From CAXXOK01 sp963664595 (lineage in GTDB: Bacteria; Bacillota; Clostridia; Christensenellales; Aristaeellaceae): a stretch of 64,000 nt of DNA. Made by a program: the position numbers and the translations under genes. Below are positions 9,629 to 17,384 of the stretch, one piece after another. Position 1 is the stretch's first letter, and each line of letters starts with the position of its first letter. Under the pieces are notes generated by a model, which was not told where the DNA came from, ran no database searches, and was given only the letters and a program-made list of their open reading frames with translations. The stretch is from assembly GCA_963664595.2 (NCBI GenBank), contig CAXXOK010000002.1, forward strand, positions 248,001 through 312,000, in the 5' to 3' direction.

Positions 9629-9812
9629 GGCAGAGTAGGATTTTGCGCGTAAATCGGAAGATTTGCAGTGCCCTCCGAACGGGGAGTTGTCGGAGGGACG
9701 AAAAGCCGCCTGGCTTACGGTGCAGGGTCCGCATCCCGCTGCTACATAAGAAAAGCGGCGCTATGAGTATGCCTCTTGTTATGTAGCTGTGCTGCATAAC
9801 AGGAGGTGTTTT
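9629..9812 (+). ncRNA. THF riboswitch with putative ribosome-site-masking platform
   Basis: Aptamer at about 9629-9743, matching the tetrahydrofolate riboswitch: GGCAGAGTAGGATTTTGCGCG near the 5' end, an internal GGAGTTGTC..GACGAAAAGC part, and the 3' block GGTGCAGGGTCCGCATCCCGCTGC, with GCAG/CTGC closing P1. Downstream, CTACATAA pairs with TTATGTAG (8 bp). As an alternative, CCTCTTGTTATG can pair with CATAACAGGAGG, hiding the AGGAGG at 9801-9806. The two pairings share TTATG, so a switch at ribosome-site level is plausible. THF riboswitches normally lower folT expression when folate is ample. Confidence 0.8.
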
Positions 9813-9814
9813 CT

Positions 9815-9829
9815 ATGATCATAATCTGA
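9815..9829 (+). CDS. Possible four-codon leader ORF (MIII)
   Basis: ATG ATC ATA ATC TGA follows a strong AGGAGGTGTTTTCT at 9801-9814, the site masked by the THF platform. It could be a translated mini-ORF that couples riboswitch state to RNA stability or to folT translation, or simply a coincidence. No product function is proposed. Confidence 0.3.
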   Translation: MIII

Positions 9830-9895
9830 CGTATTCCCCAAACCGGAATTCTTTGACAACTTCATCAACCGGTGTAATCGAAAGGAGACTTTTCC

Positions 9896-10858
9896 GTGGA
9901 TAAAGTATCGCTTCCTGTGCGCCGCGTCACCGTTTCCGCCCTTTTGCTGAGCCTTGCGCTGGTGCTGAAAACAACGTTTTCCATTTACATTCCCCTGTTT
10001 GGGCAAAATGGGATGAGCGTCGGCATCTCGGGAATCTTTTCCATGCTCCCGGCCTTTCTGTTCGGGCCGGTATACGGCGCGGTGGTCGCCGGGCTTTCGG
10101 ATCTGCTGGGCTACATATTGAAGCCCATGGGCGCGTACCTGCCGCTGATGACGCTGGTTGTCGCTTTCGGCGGCTTTCTGCGCGGAGCGCTGTGGGCCGC
10201 CCTGCGCAGCCGCGGCAGCCGGGCCATGCGCATCGGCGTGGCCGTGTTTTCCGCCGTGCTGCTTACGGCGGGGATTCTCAATCTGGTGTTCCTCAAGGCG
10301 GACGGCGTTACGGCGGCGTTCTACGATCAGGCGCAGGCTTCGGGCATCAGCACGGAGAACCTGCACCTCGTGAGCAAAATGCTGATTACCCGCACCGCAA
10401 GCACCAAGGACCCGGCGGGCAACCTGGCGACCTATATCACCTTCGTCACCTCCGGGGTCATCGGCAGCGCGGTACTGGGGCTTTTGCTGCTGGCCGCGGA
10501 CTGGTTCCTGTCCCGCAAGCTGGCCAAGGCTGCGGGCGCGGGACAGCTTCCCCAGCTATTGCTCGTGATGATCGTATCCGGCCTGATCGTAACCACGCTG
10601 AATACCATCATTCTGCGCGAAACCATTTATGCGTCCTGGAAGGTGCTGCCGTTCGCCGTGATCTGGATTCCCCGGGCGATTGAGGAAATTCTCGGCAATA
10701 CCGTGAAGGCCTACTTCGTCGCCATGCTGCTGGGCATCGCGGGCAGGCAGCGGGGCCCATGGCAGAGGATGGGCGGCTCGTTTCCCGTAACGCAAAAACA
10801 GGAGACGCCATTGCCAGGCGCTCCCGAACAGGATACAATACGGAAAAACAATCCGTGA
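9896..10858 (+). CDS. folT: ECF folate transporter S component (FolT-like)
   Basis: Membrane substrate-binding subunit of an energy-coupling-factor transporter, predicted to import folate. It starts at GTG 9896, preceded by AAAGGAGACTTTTCC. The N-terminal stretch with ALLLSLALVLKTTFSIYIPL and the FLFGPVYGAVVAGLSDLLGYIL segment is typical of FolT-type S components. At 320 residues it is longer than the usual 170-200; an inserted soluble stretch (about residues 130-170) and extra C-terminal helices account for this. Folate specificity rests partly on the upstream tandem ZTP/THF riboswitches. The shared ECF A/T module is not in the window. Confidence 0.82.
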   Translation: MDKVSLPVRRVTVSALLLSLALVLKTTFSIYIPLFGQNGMSVGISGIFSMLPAFLFGPVYGAVVAGLSDLLGYILKPMGAYLPLMTLVVAFGGFLRGALWAALRSRGSRAMRIGVAVFSAVLLTAGILNLVFLKADGVTAAFYDQAQASGISTENLHLVSKMLITRTASTKDPAGNLATYITFVTSGVIGSAVLGLLLLAADWFLSRKLAKAAGAGQLPQLLLVMIVSGLIVTTLNTIILRETIYASWKVLPFAVIWIPRAIEEILGNTVKAYFVAMLLGIAGRQRGPWQRMGGSFPVTQKQETPLPGAPEQDTIRKNNP

Positions 10859-10902
10859 CGGTGACACGGCCTGATCACGGAAGCCGGATAAGGAGAAACG
10901 CC

Positions 10903-11124
10903 ATGACCTGTCCCAAATGCAAAAGCCACGACATTCTTATATCACCCGTGACCAACGTGAAAACCAAACGCCGCGGATGCATCGGCTGGGGGCTGTGGAT
11001 TCTTCTGGCGATCGTTACCTTCGGCCTGATCCTGATTATTCCGCTGCTGACCAACACCAGGGTAAAATCCAAAACACATACGGAGGCCGTGTGCCAGCGC
11101 TGCGGATACCGCTGGAGGGCATAA
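10903..11124 (+). CDS. Small zinc-ribbon membrane protein
   Basis: A 73-residue protein with MTCPKCKSHDI at the N-terminus and CQRCGYRW at the C-terminus, two CxxC knuckles that can close into one zinc ribbon. Between them lies one hydrophobic helix (IGWGLWILLAIVTFGLILII, residues 28-47). The ATG at 10903 follows AAGGAGAAACGCC, which excludes a longer in-frame start. It is 44 bases after folT and may be co-transcribed. Function unknown. Confidence 0.75.
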   Translation: MTCPKCKSHDILISPVTNVKTKRRGCIGWGLWILLAIVTFGLILIIPLLTNTRVKSKTHTEAVCQRCGYRWRA

Positions 11125-11141
11125 CCGCCCGTTAGGCCCTG

Positions 11142-11567
11142 CTACAGCTCGTGCTCCGCCAGATATTCCTTCACCCTTTGCAGCAGCACCGGCTGGATGC
11201 TGGGATAGGTCAGCGCCTCCGGCGGCTCGGCAAAAAGGCGCGTCTCGGCGATCTCCAGCGGCGGGAGCGGGCCCAGCGTTTCCACCTCGGCAAAGCAGAG
11301 CAGACCGTAGGCCTTTTCCCCGTTTTCCACACAATACGCGCAAACCGGCGTCAGCGTAAACCGCTGCGCGCCGGTTTCTTCATACAATTCCCGCCGGGCG
11401 GCGTCCAGAGCCGCCTCGCCGGGCTCCCGGTGGCCGCCGGGGATTTCCCAGGTGCTCCTGTCCCGGTGCCTGCCGTATATCCACTGGCCCCGGTAGCGGC
11501 TGACGATAACCGCGTATCGGATCCACTCGTTATCCACCGCCTGGGAATCCATAAACGTAATCGTCAT
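11142..11567 (-). CDS. NUDIX hydrolase
   Basis: Mg-dependent hydrolase of nucleoside-diphosphate-linked compounds, 141 residues. The complete Nudix box GHREPGEAALDAARRELYEE followed by TG is present at about residues 45-67. The substrate is not predictable; small single-domain members often act on oxidised dNTPs or NDP-sugars. I chose the ATG at 11567 because AAGGAAGCACCGG precedes it; the longer frame would extend into the RidA gene. It lies 22 bases after the RidA stop in the same direction. Confidence 0.88.
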   Translation of the reverse strand: MTITFMDSQAVDNEWIRYAVIVSRYRGQWIYGRHRDRSTWEIPGGHREPGEAALDAARRELYEETGAQRFTLTPVCAYCVENGEKAYGLLCFAEVETLGPLPPLEIAETRLFAEPPEALTYPSIQPVLLQRVKEYLAEHEL

Positions 11568-11589
11568 CCGGTGCTTCCTTTCTACGCCG

Positions 11590-11961
11590 TTATCCCCGGT
11601 ACGCCACCGCGTCCAGCTGAAACAGCAGCCCGCCCTCAGCCCCACCGGCATGGGCGAATTCGGTCTGGATGGACTTGCGCGCGGGGTACTGCCCGGCGGG
11701 GAAGCGCTCCTTGATGATCTTTTCCATCACGGGAATATTCCACACATCACGAAACAGGCAATCCATTTTCACCACGGATTCCAACCCCAGTCCCACGGCC
11801 CCGAGCCGCCTTGCCAACTCATCGAAAGCGGCGCCGATCTGCGCCGCAACCGGCTGGCCGACAGCGCCCGCGCAATAGCCGGTAAACACAAAATCCCCGG
11901 CTTCCACCATCCCGGCGTGCGCCCAGGTTTCGTTGATTTCATGGCGGATGATTTGTCCCAT
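11590..11961 (-). CDS. ridA: RidA/YjgF/UK114 family protein
   Basis: Small trimeric enamine/imine deaminase family, which removes reactive 2-aminoacrylate-type intermediates. The 123-residue length is normal. Recognisable family features are the N-terminal GDFVFTGYCAG strand, the KMDCLFRDVWNIPVMEKIIKE helix and the ARKSIQTEF segment carrying the usual substrate-binding Arg. The C-terminal strand LLFQLDAVAYRG replaces the common VEIEAIA, so the substrate may differ from canonical RidA. ATG at 11961 follows GAGGAATGAA. Confidence 0.8.
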   Translation of the reverse strand: MGQIIRHEINETWAHAGMVEAGDFVFTGYCAGAVGQPVAAQIGAAFDELARRLGAVGLGLESVVKMDCLFRDVWNIPVMEKIIKERFPAGQYPARKSIQTEFAHAGGAEGGLLFQLDAVAYRG

Positions 11962-11976
11962 ATTTCATTCCTCCCA

Positions 11977-12138
11977 GGTAAGTGATGATTACAGCGGTTG
12001 CGCGATGGTGCGCTGGATTTTTGTCGGGTTGGGTTTGCGAAAGACGCAGTAGCAGCAGCGCTGCGTCAAGGGTTCCGAGAGCTTAAACTGCCAGATAGAT
12101 AGCGCGTCAGCGTGCAGGGGCTTTGTTCATCGCTTGCC
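11977..12138. repeat. R1 palindromic repeat, full copy (R1b)
   Basis: About 162 bases with imperfect terminal inverted repeats, GGTAAGTGATGATTA at the left and TTCATCGCTTGCC at the right, and a centre with GGGTTTGCGAAAGACGC, a GCAGCAGCGCTGC apex and GCGTCAAGGGTTCCGAGAGC. The whole unit could fold into one long hairpin. It abuts the stop codon of the undecaprenol kinase gene at 12138 on one side and the ridA start region on the other. Confidence 0.8.
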
Positions 12139-12506
12139 TATAGCAAGGCCAGCAGCTTGGGCACGAATATGATCAGCCCCGCCGCCGCCGCCGCCAGCGA
12201 TACCACCAGCACCGCGCCCGCGGCTGTGTCCTTCACACGCTTGGCGCGCGGATCGCGCTGCGGCATGCTGATATCCACAGTCAGCTCCAGCGCGGTGTTC
12301 ATCAGCTCCGCGCCGATCACCAGGCCGAACAGCAGGATGCAGATCATCCATTCAAACCGGCTGATGTTCAGCAGAAAGCCGAATACGATCACAAGCGCCG
12401 TCGCCGCCGCATGGATTTTCAGGTTACGTTCTTTTTGCAGGGCATCCTTTATGCCGTCCAGCGCGTGCAGCAGCCCGGCGAGAAAGGATCTGTTTTTCGT
12501 ATTCAT
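12138..12506 (-). CDS. dgkA: Diacylglycerol/undecaprenol kinase (DgkA family)
   Basis: Integral membrane lipid kinase; Gram-positive members phosphorylate undecaprenol for the lipid carrier pool. It keeps the N-terminal cytoplasmic helix (LLHALDGIKDALQKERNLKIH), the catalytic ELMNTALELTVD motif, and three membrane helices; 122 residues is the usual length. Two starts are possible. ATG 12515 overlaps the stop of the CapA-like gene but leaves only 2 bases after AGGAG; ATG 12506 leaves 11 and is preferred. The two genes are translationally coupled. Confidence 0.9.
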   Translation of the reverse strand: MNTKNRSFLAGLLHALDGIKDALQKERNLKIHAAATALVIVFGFLLNISRFEWMICILLFGLVIGAELMNTALELTVDISMPQRDPRAKRVKDTAAGAVLVVSLAAAAAGLIIFVPKLLALL

Positions 12507-12511
12507 GCCGA

Positions 12512-13825
12512 TCATCGCTCCTGAATGAGAGAATTTGCAAAGATGCCGCGCACATCCGCCAGCGACCGTTCCATTACGGCCTGTTGGTCCCCGTCCATGT
12601 AGGAGGGCGGCGCGGCATTGGAGATCACGGGCTGGTACGCGGTTTTACCGTTATATTTTCCGCGCCAGATGTACACCGGCGAATAGGTGATGGATTCAAA
12701 GGTCAGTGCGTCGGTTTGCTGGTTGTAGCGCATATTGATGTGCAGCAGCGCGCTGGAGATCACGGACCGGTCCGCCCGGTCGGTGTTTATAATGCTGCCC
12801 AGGGAATAGGCGCACAGGGTTTGGTGCTGCGTACCGTCGGCACGGGTGGAGGTTAAAATCTCCACAGGCTGCAGCACGCCCGGGTTGGTGCCGAGGATGA
12901 TATCCGCGCCCGCGTCCGCAATGCCTTGCGCCAGCTCTGTTTGCAGCTTGGTCGGCTCCAGCGCGCCCTCCCGGCCCCAGCACAGCGACACCACCACGAT
13001 CTTGGCTCCCGCGGCGTGCGCGGCGCTGATCTCAGCGGTGATGGCGGGCAGTGTGAGCTGGGCAAACACAAAGCTCTGTTCCTCCTTGGTGATCGCCTTT
13101 TTACCCGTGGCACTCAGCTCTCCCTGAAAGCTTACAAAGGCGACCGTCAGGCCGTTATACTCCCGGGTCACTACGCGCGTGCGCTGGTCCGCCGACAGAT
13201 AGGTGCCGTAGGGCAGCATCCCGTTTTGTTCAATCAACGAAAGTGTATTGCTCAGGCCCTGCAGACCGCCGTCCAGCGCACCATAGAACCCTGTGCAGAT
13301 CACGTTGAAGCCACCGCCGGCCACGGCGCTCACCGCCGCGGACGGCATGTTGATATCGGTCAGCTTGTCCTCGGATACCACGGTGTTTTGCAGCGTGGCC
13401 AGGGCAATGTCGCCGGTTACGCTGCCGCGGATCTGCTCAAACAGAAAGCCGAAATTGTATCCCGCGTCGGTTGTGCAGGCCGTCTGGATATCGCGGTCAA
13501 TGGAAATCTCCCCCGCCGCCGTCAGCGTCAGCCGCTGCACGGGCACAGGCGTGGCCGCGGCGCCTCCGGCCGACGCCGTTTCCAGCGGCGGCGCGGTTAC
13601 CACCGGGGTTTGGGGCGTGGCTGTGGGCTGGCCGAGCACCGAATCCGAAAAGGCGCTGAACGATTTCTCCAGCGCCACGCCCATCTGCTGCGGGCTTACG
13701 CGCTGGTCCACTTGCCCCAGCAGCTTGGGAAACAACAGCGCACAGCCAACCGCAACCAGCGCCAGTACCACAAGCGTTGCCATTGTGCCTGCGGAAACGC
13801 CGGGTCGTGTACGCCGATATCGCAT
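12512..13825 (-). CDS. CapA-like protein with degenerate metal site
   Basis: Membrane-anchored extracytoplasmic protein of 437 residues: one N-terminal helix (TMATLVVLALVAVGCALLF), a Pro/Thr-rich linker (about residues 65-95), then a CapA/PgsA fold of the metallophosphoesterase superfamily. CapA proteins normally carry NNH..D and GxHPHVxQ metal-binding motifs. Here the equivalent segments read GFYGALDGG and GTNPGVLQPVEI, with the histidines missing, so catalysis by the usual mechanism is doubtful. A structural or binding role at the cell surface is possible. It is the upstream gene of dgkA, overlapping it by an ATGA-type junction. Confidence 0.75.
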   Translation of the reverse strand: MRYRRTRPGVSAGTMATLVVLALVAVGCALLFPKLLGQVDQRVSPQQMGVALEKSFSAFSDSVLGQPTATPQTPVVTAPPLETASAGGAAATPVPVQRLTLTAAGEISIDRDIQTACTTDAGYNFGFLFEQIRGSVTGDIALATLQNTVVSEDKLTDINMPSAAVSAVAGGGFNVICTGFYGALDGGLQGLSNTLSLIEQNGMLPYGTYLSADQRTRVVTREYNGLTVAFVSFQGELSATGKKAITKEEQSFVFAQLTLPAITAEISAAHAAGAKIVVVSLCWGREGALEPTKLQTELAQGIADAGADIILGTNPGVLQPVEILTSTRADGTQHQTLCAYSLGSIINTDRADRSVISSALLHINMRYNQQTDALTFESITYSPVYIWRGKYNGKTAYQPVISNAAPPSYMDGDQQAVMERSLADVRGIFANSLIQER

Positions 13826-13947
13826 GGCTGTGCCTCCATGATTGTTTTTACAGATATTCCGTTGATCTTTTACAAAATCAGGTACGGCACGCCGGGCTTT
13901 TCAGCATGCCGAAAAGCCTGCGGGACTTGCCATTCATTCGTCGCAAT

Positions 13948-13964
13948 GATATCATATTGATATC
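13948..13964. promoter_or_regulatory. Paired GATATC palindromes before the isomerase gene
   Basis: Two GATATC hexamers at 13948-13953 and 13959-13964 lie 11 bases apart, one helical turn, about 27 bases upstream of the isomerase ATG and in the divergent region shared with the CapA-like gene. This is operator-like geometry, but the binding protein is unknown. Confidence 0.25.
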
Positions 13965-13990
13965 GGATATGCAATATGGAGGGAACAACG

Positions 13991-14794
13991 ATGAAGATTA
14001 GCTTTTCTACGCTTGGCTGCCCGCGCTGGAGCTGGCGCGAGATCACCTCTGCGGCGGTAGACCTGAATTACCAGGGCATCGAAATGCGCGGGATCGGCAC
14101 GGATATCTCGGTTCCCGTTATCCCCGTATTCTCCGAGGAAAACCTGCCCCACACCCTCAGCGAGCTCAAACGGATGAAGCTCCAGATCCCCTGTCTGGAC
14201 AGCGATTGCTGCATCCACCTGCGGGATACCGAGGAAGCCGTAAACACCGAGATTGAAGCGTACCTGACCCTGGCCAAAAAGCTGGGCACGCCCTATGTGC
14301 GCATCATGGCCGCGGCGCCGGTGCCCAAGCCCATCGGCACCGTGGACGAAGGCTATGTACGCGAGCATGCCATTCAGCTGGCCGAAAAAGCCGACGCGTT
14401 CGGCGTGAAGCTGCTGATTGAAACCCATGGCATCTGGAGCGACACCCAGCGGCTCGCCCGCCTGCTGGAAGCCATCGGCTCGGATTCCGTCGGCGCGCTG
14501 TGGGATATTCACCATCCCTACCGTTTTATGGGCGAAAGCCCGCAGACCACCTGCGAAAACCTGGGCAAGTACATTTGCCACACCCATTGGAAGGACAGCC
14601 AGAAAACCTCCGAAGGCTACCGCTACACCCTGCCCGGCTTTGGGGATATCCCGCTGGAGGGCATGGCCAAGGCGCTCAAGGACATCGGCTACGAAGGCTT
14701 CTATTCCCTGGAATGGGTCAAACGCTGGGACACCACACTGGAGGAGCCCGGCATCGTATTCGCGCACTTTGCCAATTTTATGCGCACACTGTAA
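13991..14794 (+). CDS. Xylose-isomerase-like TIM barrel (sugar phosphate isomerase/epimerase)
   Basis: Single-domain AP-endonuclease-2-type TIM barrel of 267 residues. The family's metal-ligand positions are seen in order: LLIETHG (Glu), ALWDIHHP (Asp/His), CHTHWKD (His) and FYSLEWVKRW (Glu) near the C-terminus. Members isomerise or epimerise keto sugars, or act on inositols; the substrate here is unknown. The ATG at 13991 follows GGAGGGAACAACG. The CdaR-like regulator that follows on the same strand may control sugar-acid use, which would agree with a carbohydrate substrate. Confidence 0.85.
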   Translation: MKISFSTLGCPRWSWREITSAAVDLNYQGIEMRGIGTDISVPVIPVFSEENLPHTLSELKRMKLQIPCLDSDCCIHLRDTEEAVNTEIEAYLTLAKKLGTPYVRIMAAAPVPKPIGTVDEGYVREHAIQLAEKADAFGVKLLIETHGIWSDTQRLARLLEAIGSDSVGALWDIHHPYRFMGESPQTTCENLGKYICHTHWKDSQKTSEGYRYTLPGFGDIPLEGMAKALKDIGYEGFYSLEWVKRWDTTLEEPGIVFAHFANFMRTL

Positions 14795-14854
14795 CCGATT
14801 GCCGCACGCCGCGTGCAGCGGCTGCGGATGTTTAAAGGAAGGGGCTGACCGCCC

Positions 14855-15925
14855 ATGTTTATTGAAAAGCGGTATATCAAACGCATCGAGGCCATCTTTA
14901 CGGGCTTGAGTGTACCCATACAGCTTTTGGACGCACAGGGATTTTGTATTGTGCCGGAGGACGGCGACCCGCAGACGCTGCCCCCGGGGGTGATAACCCC
15001 GGGCATTAACCACATCGTCGGCGCAAACTGCTACCGGGCGCTGGACCTGAACCCGCAGCTGTACCTCGCCTGCAGGGCCGATGCCCAGGGCGCGGAAAAC
15101 CTGCTGGTGCTGGCCGATGCCATGCTCATGAGCATGCTCAAATCCAGCCTCTCCATCGCCAGCCAGTCCGATGTGCTGCGCCGCGTGCTGCGGCAGGATA
15201 TCATCGGCACGGCGCTGATCTCGCGGGCCAACGAGCACCAGATTCCTCTGGAAATGGAACGCTGCGTGGTGCTGTTTCAGCTGGAAAACACCGAAAAAGT
15301 CAGCGCCTACACAACGCTGGGCGAGCTTGTGCCCCTGACCGAAACCGATACGCTGGTGGAAATGAACCGCCACGCCGCTGTGCTGATCAAGGATATGGAC
15401 GGCATTGACGGCATTGAAGAGCTGTACCAGTTTGCCCTCGCCGTGGAAGAAACCCTCACCCAGGAAGGGATCCGCCAGATGACCATCGGCATCGGCGAGC
15501 CCAAAAGCACGCTGGCCACACTGGCGGAAAGCTATCTGGAGGCCAAGCGCGCGATGGAAGTGGGACATATTTTCACCAAGTCCCGCTCCATCCATGTGTT
15601 CCGCTACCTGCTGCTGGAGCGCTTCTTGATGGATATTCCCCGCGAGGAAAGCATGCACTACCACACGCTGCTCTTCAACCGCAAAACCGCCAAGCTGTTC
15701 AACGAGGAAATGCTGCAGACCATCGAGATGTTTTTCCGCAAGGATCTGAACCTTTCCGATACCGCGCGTCAGCTGTACATCCACCGCAACACCCTGGTGT
15801 ACCGGCTGGACAAGGTGCAGCGGCAGACTGGGCTGGATCTGCGTAAATTTGACGACGCCGTAACATTCAAAATTCTCAACGAGCTGAAAAAGTGCGGCCA
15901 TGAGAAACCCAAACAGATATATTAG
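14855..15925 (+). CDS. CdaR/PucR-type transcriptional regulator
   Basis: Cytoplasmic regulator of 356 residues. The N-terminal 130 residues form a putative ligand domain (with ITPGINHIVGANCYRALDL), followed by a GGDEF-like CdaR middle domain without an intact catalytic motif. A C-terminal PucR-type helix-turn-helix, SDTARQLYIHRNTLVYRLDK, lies at about residues 303-322. CdaR proteins activate sugar-diacid catabolic genes in other bacteria; that ligand is not established here. Start ATG 14855 is preceded by AAAGGAAGGGG. It follows the isomerase gene by 60 bases. Confidence 0.85.
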   Translation: MFIEKRYIKRIEAIFTGLSVPIQLLDAQGFCIVPEDGDPQTLPPGVITPGINHIVGANCYRALDLNPQLYLACRADAQGAENLLVLADAMLMSMLKSSLSIASQSDVLRRVLRQDIIGTALISRANEHQIPLEMERCVVLFQLENTEKVSAYTTLGELVPLTETDTLVEMNRHAAVLIKDMDGIDGIEELYQFALAVEETLTQEGIRQMTIGIGEPKSTLATLAESYLEAKRAMEVGHIFTKSRSIHVFRYLLLERFLMDIPREESMHYHTLLFNRKTAKLFNEEMLQTIEMFFRKDLNLSDTARQLYIHRNTLVYRLDKVQRQTGLDLRKFDDAVTFKILNELKKCGHEKPKQIY

Positions 15926-15937
15926 AAGGTGACGGAC

Positions 15938-17176
15938 ATGAACCCCAGTAAGAGAAGTAAATATTGGCTGTACGCCGTGCTCATCGTAACGGTGGTGCTG
16001 ATCGCCGGCGCTGTTCCCTATGCCTCGGCGCAGCTGTTTGCGCCCTATCAAACCCAGGAAGAAACCGTAACCATCCCCAAGAGCGAATACGAGCATTATC
16101 AGCAGTACGCGGCGCTGGACCAGATCGCCGCGTATATCGGCGAGTATTATTATATCGATACCGATTTTGACGCCCTGCTGGAAGGGGCCAAGCGCGGCAT
16201 GGTAGCGGCGCTGGATGATCCCTATTCCTATTATTACGACTCAGAGCAGTTTTCCGATATGTGGGAGGACGACGAGGGCGAGTACGCCGGGATCGGCATC
16301 CAGATTTCCGCCTCCTACCTTACGCAGCTGTGCACCATCACCCGCGCCTTTGAGGGCAGCCCCGCCGAGGCGGCCGGTCTGCGCAAGGGCGATATTCTGG
16401 TCACGGTGGAGGATATCGACGTAACCATTTACACGTTGCAGGATGCCGTGGATACCATGCGCGGCACCGTGGGCGAGCCTGTGCATCTGAGCGTGCTGCG
16501 CGGCGATGAGATTCTGGAGTTTGATGTCGTGCGCGCCAACATCCACGTCAACCGCGTATCTTCCATAATGCTGGATGACAACGTGGGCTATATTCTGCTG
16601 TACGAGTTTGCGGGCGACTGCGCCGAAGGCTTTGCAACCCATCTCAACGCCCTGGCGAACCAGGGTATGAAGGTGCTGATCCTCGACCTGCGCGACAACC
16701 CCGGCGGATGGGTATCCGACGCCGTGGATATCGCGGGCAACTTCATCGACGGCGGCGTGGTAACCTATCTGGAGGACCGCGCCGGAAACCAGGAATTCTA
16801 CAAAGCCGATGCGGGCAAGATGGATATTCCCATCGTAGTGCTGATGAACGGCTACTCCGCCTCCTCCTCCGAGATCCTCGCCGGGGCGCTGCAGGACTAC
16901 GGCCTTGCCACCGTCGTGGGCGACCAGAGCTTCGGCAAGGGCGTGGTGCAGTCCGTAATTCCCCTGGGCACCGATATGGAGAATACCGACGGCATGCAGA
17001 TCACCAGCGCCCAGTATTACACGCCCAACGGCAACTCCCTCAACAAGGTCGGCATCACCCCCGACGTGGCTATTTCCCTGCCGGAGGAAGACGTAAACAA
17101 GCTGTTCCAGCTGGGCGACCTCAGCGATGTGCAGCTGGCCAAGGCCTATGAAATCGCGCAGGAGCTGGTACCGTAG
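15938..17176 (+). CDS. S41-family C-terminal processing protease (CtpA/CtpB-like)
   Basis: Membrane-anchored secreted serine protease of 412 residues. It has one N-terminal helix (residues 8-30), a CTP N-terminal helical region, a PDZ domain at about 90-185 (YAGIGIQIS..EGSPAEAAGLRKGDIL) and the S41 catalytic core. The catalytic Ser lies in NGYSASSSEILAG and the general-base Lys in DQSFGKGVVQ. Relatives process signalling proteins such as sporulation factors. I place the start at ATG 15938 after AGAAGGTGACGGAC; a GTG at 15929 lies within that ribosome-binding region. It begins 12 bases after the regulator stop. Confidence 0.92.
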   Translation: MNPSKRSKYWLYAVLIVTVVLIAGAVPYASAQLFAPYQTQEETVTIPKSEYEHYQQYAALDQIAAYIGEYYYIDTDFDALLEGAKRGMVAALDDPYSYYYDSEQFSDMWEDDEGEYAGIGIQISASYLTQLCTITRAFEGSPAEAAGLRKGDILVTVEDIDVTIYTLQDAVDTMRGTVGEPVHLSVLRGDEILEFDVVRANIHVNRVSSIMLDDNVGYILLYEFAGDCAEGFATHLNALANQGMKVLILDLRDNPGGWVSDAVDIAGNFIDGGVVTYLEDRAGNQEFYKADAGKMDIPIVVLMNGYSASSSEILAGALQDYGLATVVGDQSFGKGVVQSVIPLGTDMENTDGMQITSAQYYTPNGNSLNKVGITPDVAISLPEEDVNKLFQLGDLSDVQLAKAYEIAQELVP

Positions 17177-17221
17177 CCTGCCTGACCTCCACAGCCGCTT
17201 CTCCCATTGATATCATCCTGT

Positions 17222-17256
17222 CAGGGAAACGCTGAATGAAGCGCGTCCCTGGGTAA
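17222..17256. repeat. Vestigial R1 end
   Basis: GGAAACGCTGAATGAAGCG followed by CGTCCCTGGGTAAAC resembles the left end of R1 (GATAAGCGCTGAATAAAGCG) fused to remnants of the right end. It lies about 50 bases past the protease stop codon, the position preferred by R1. Too short for certainty. Confidence 0.3.
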
Positions 17257-17324
17257 ACCCGCTTCCCCGCGCGGCCCCGCCCGGAAAGTATCCGGCCGGG
17301 CCGCAGCGGCGGAGCGGGTTTTTT
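17257..17324 (+). terminator. Rho-independent terminator after the S41 protease
   Basis: A long GC-rich hairpin, with ACCCGCT..GC at the left pairing with GC..AGCGGGT at the right and an internal GGCCCCGCCCGG/CCGGCCGGGCC stem, followed by TTTTTT. It should end the isomerase-regulator-protease transcript. Confidence 0.8.
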
Positions 17325-17351
17325 GGTTGGCAGAAATTCTTTGACAATTGT

Positions 17352-17379
17352 TTCACAATCTATCGGTTTGTGGTATACT
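17352..17379 (+). promoter_or_regulatory. Promoter of the hydrogenase-type regulator leader
   Basis: TTCACA at 17352-17357, 16-base spacer, TATACT at 17374-17379. It drives a leader of about 215 bases before the next coding sequence. Confidence 0.55.
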
Positions 17380-17384
17380 GTTTA

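Noticed and set aside
13952..16096. Long minus-strand reading frame of 714 codons opposite the isomerase and CdaR-like genes
   Set aside because: Its translation has no recognisable domain and is the mirror of well-supported plus-strand genes; such shadow frames are common in GC-rich DNA.
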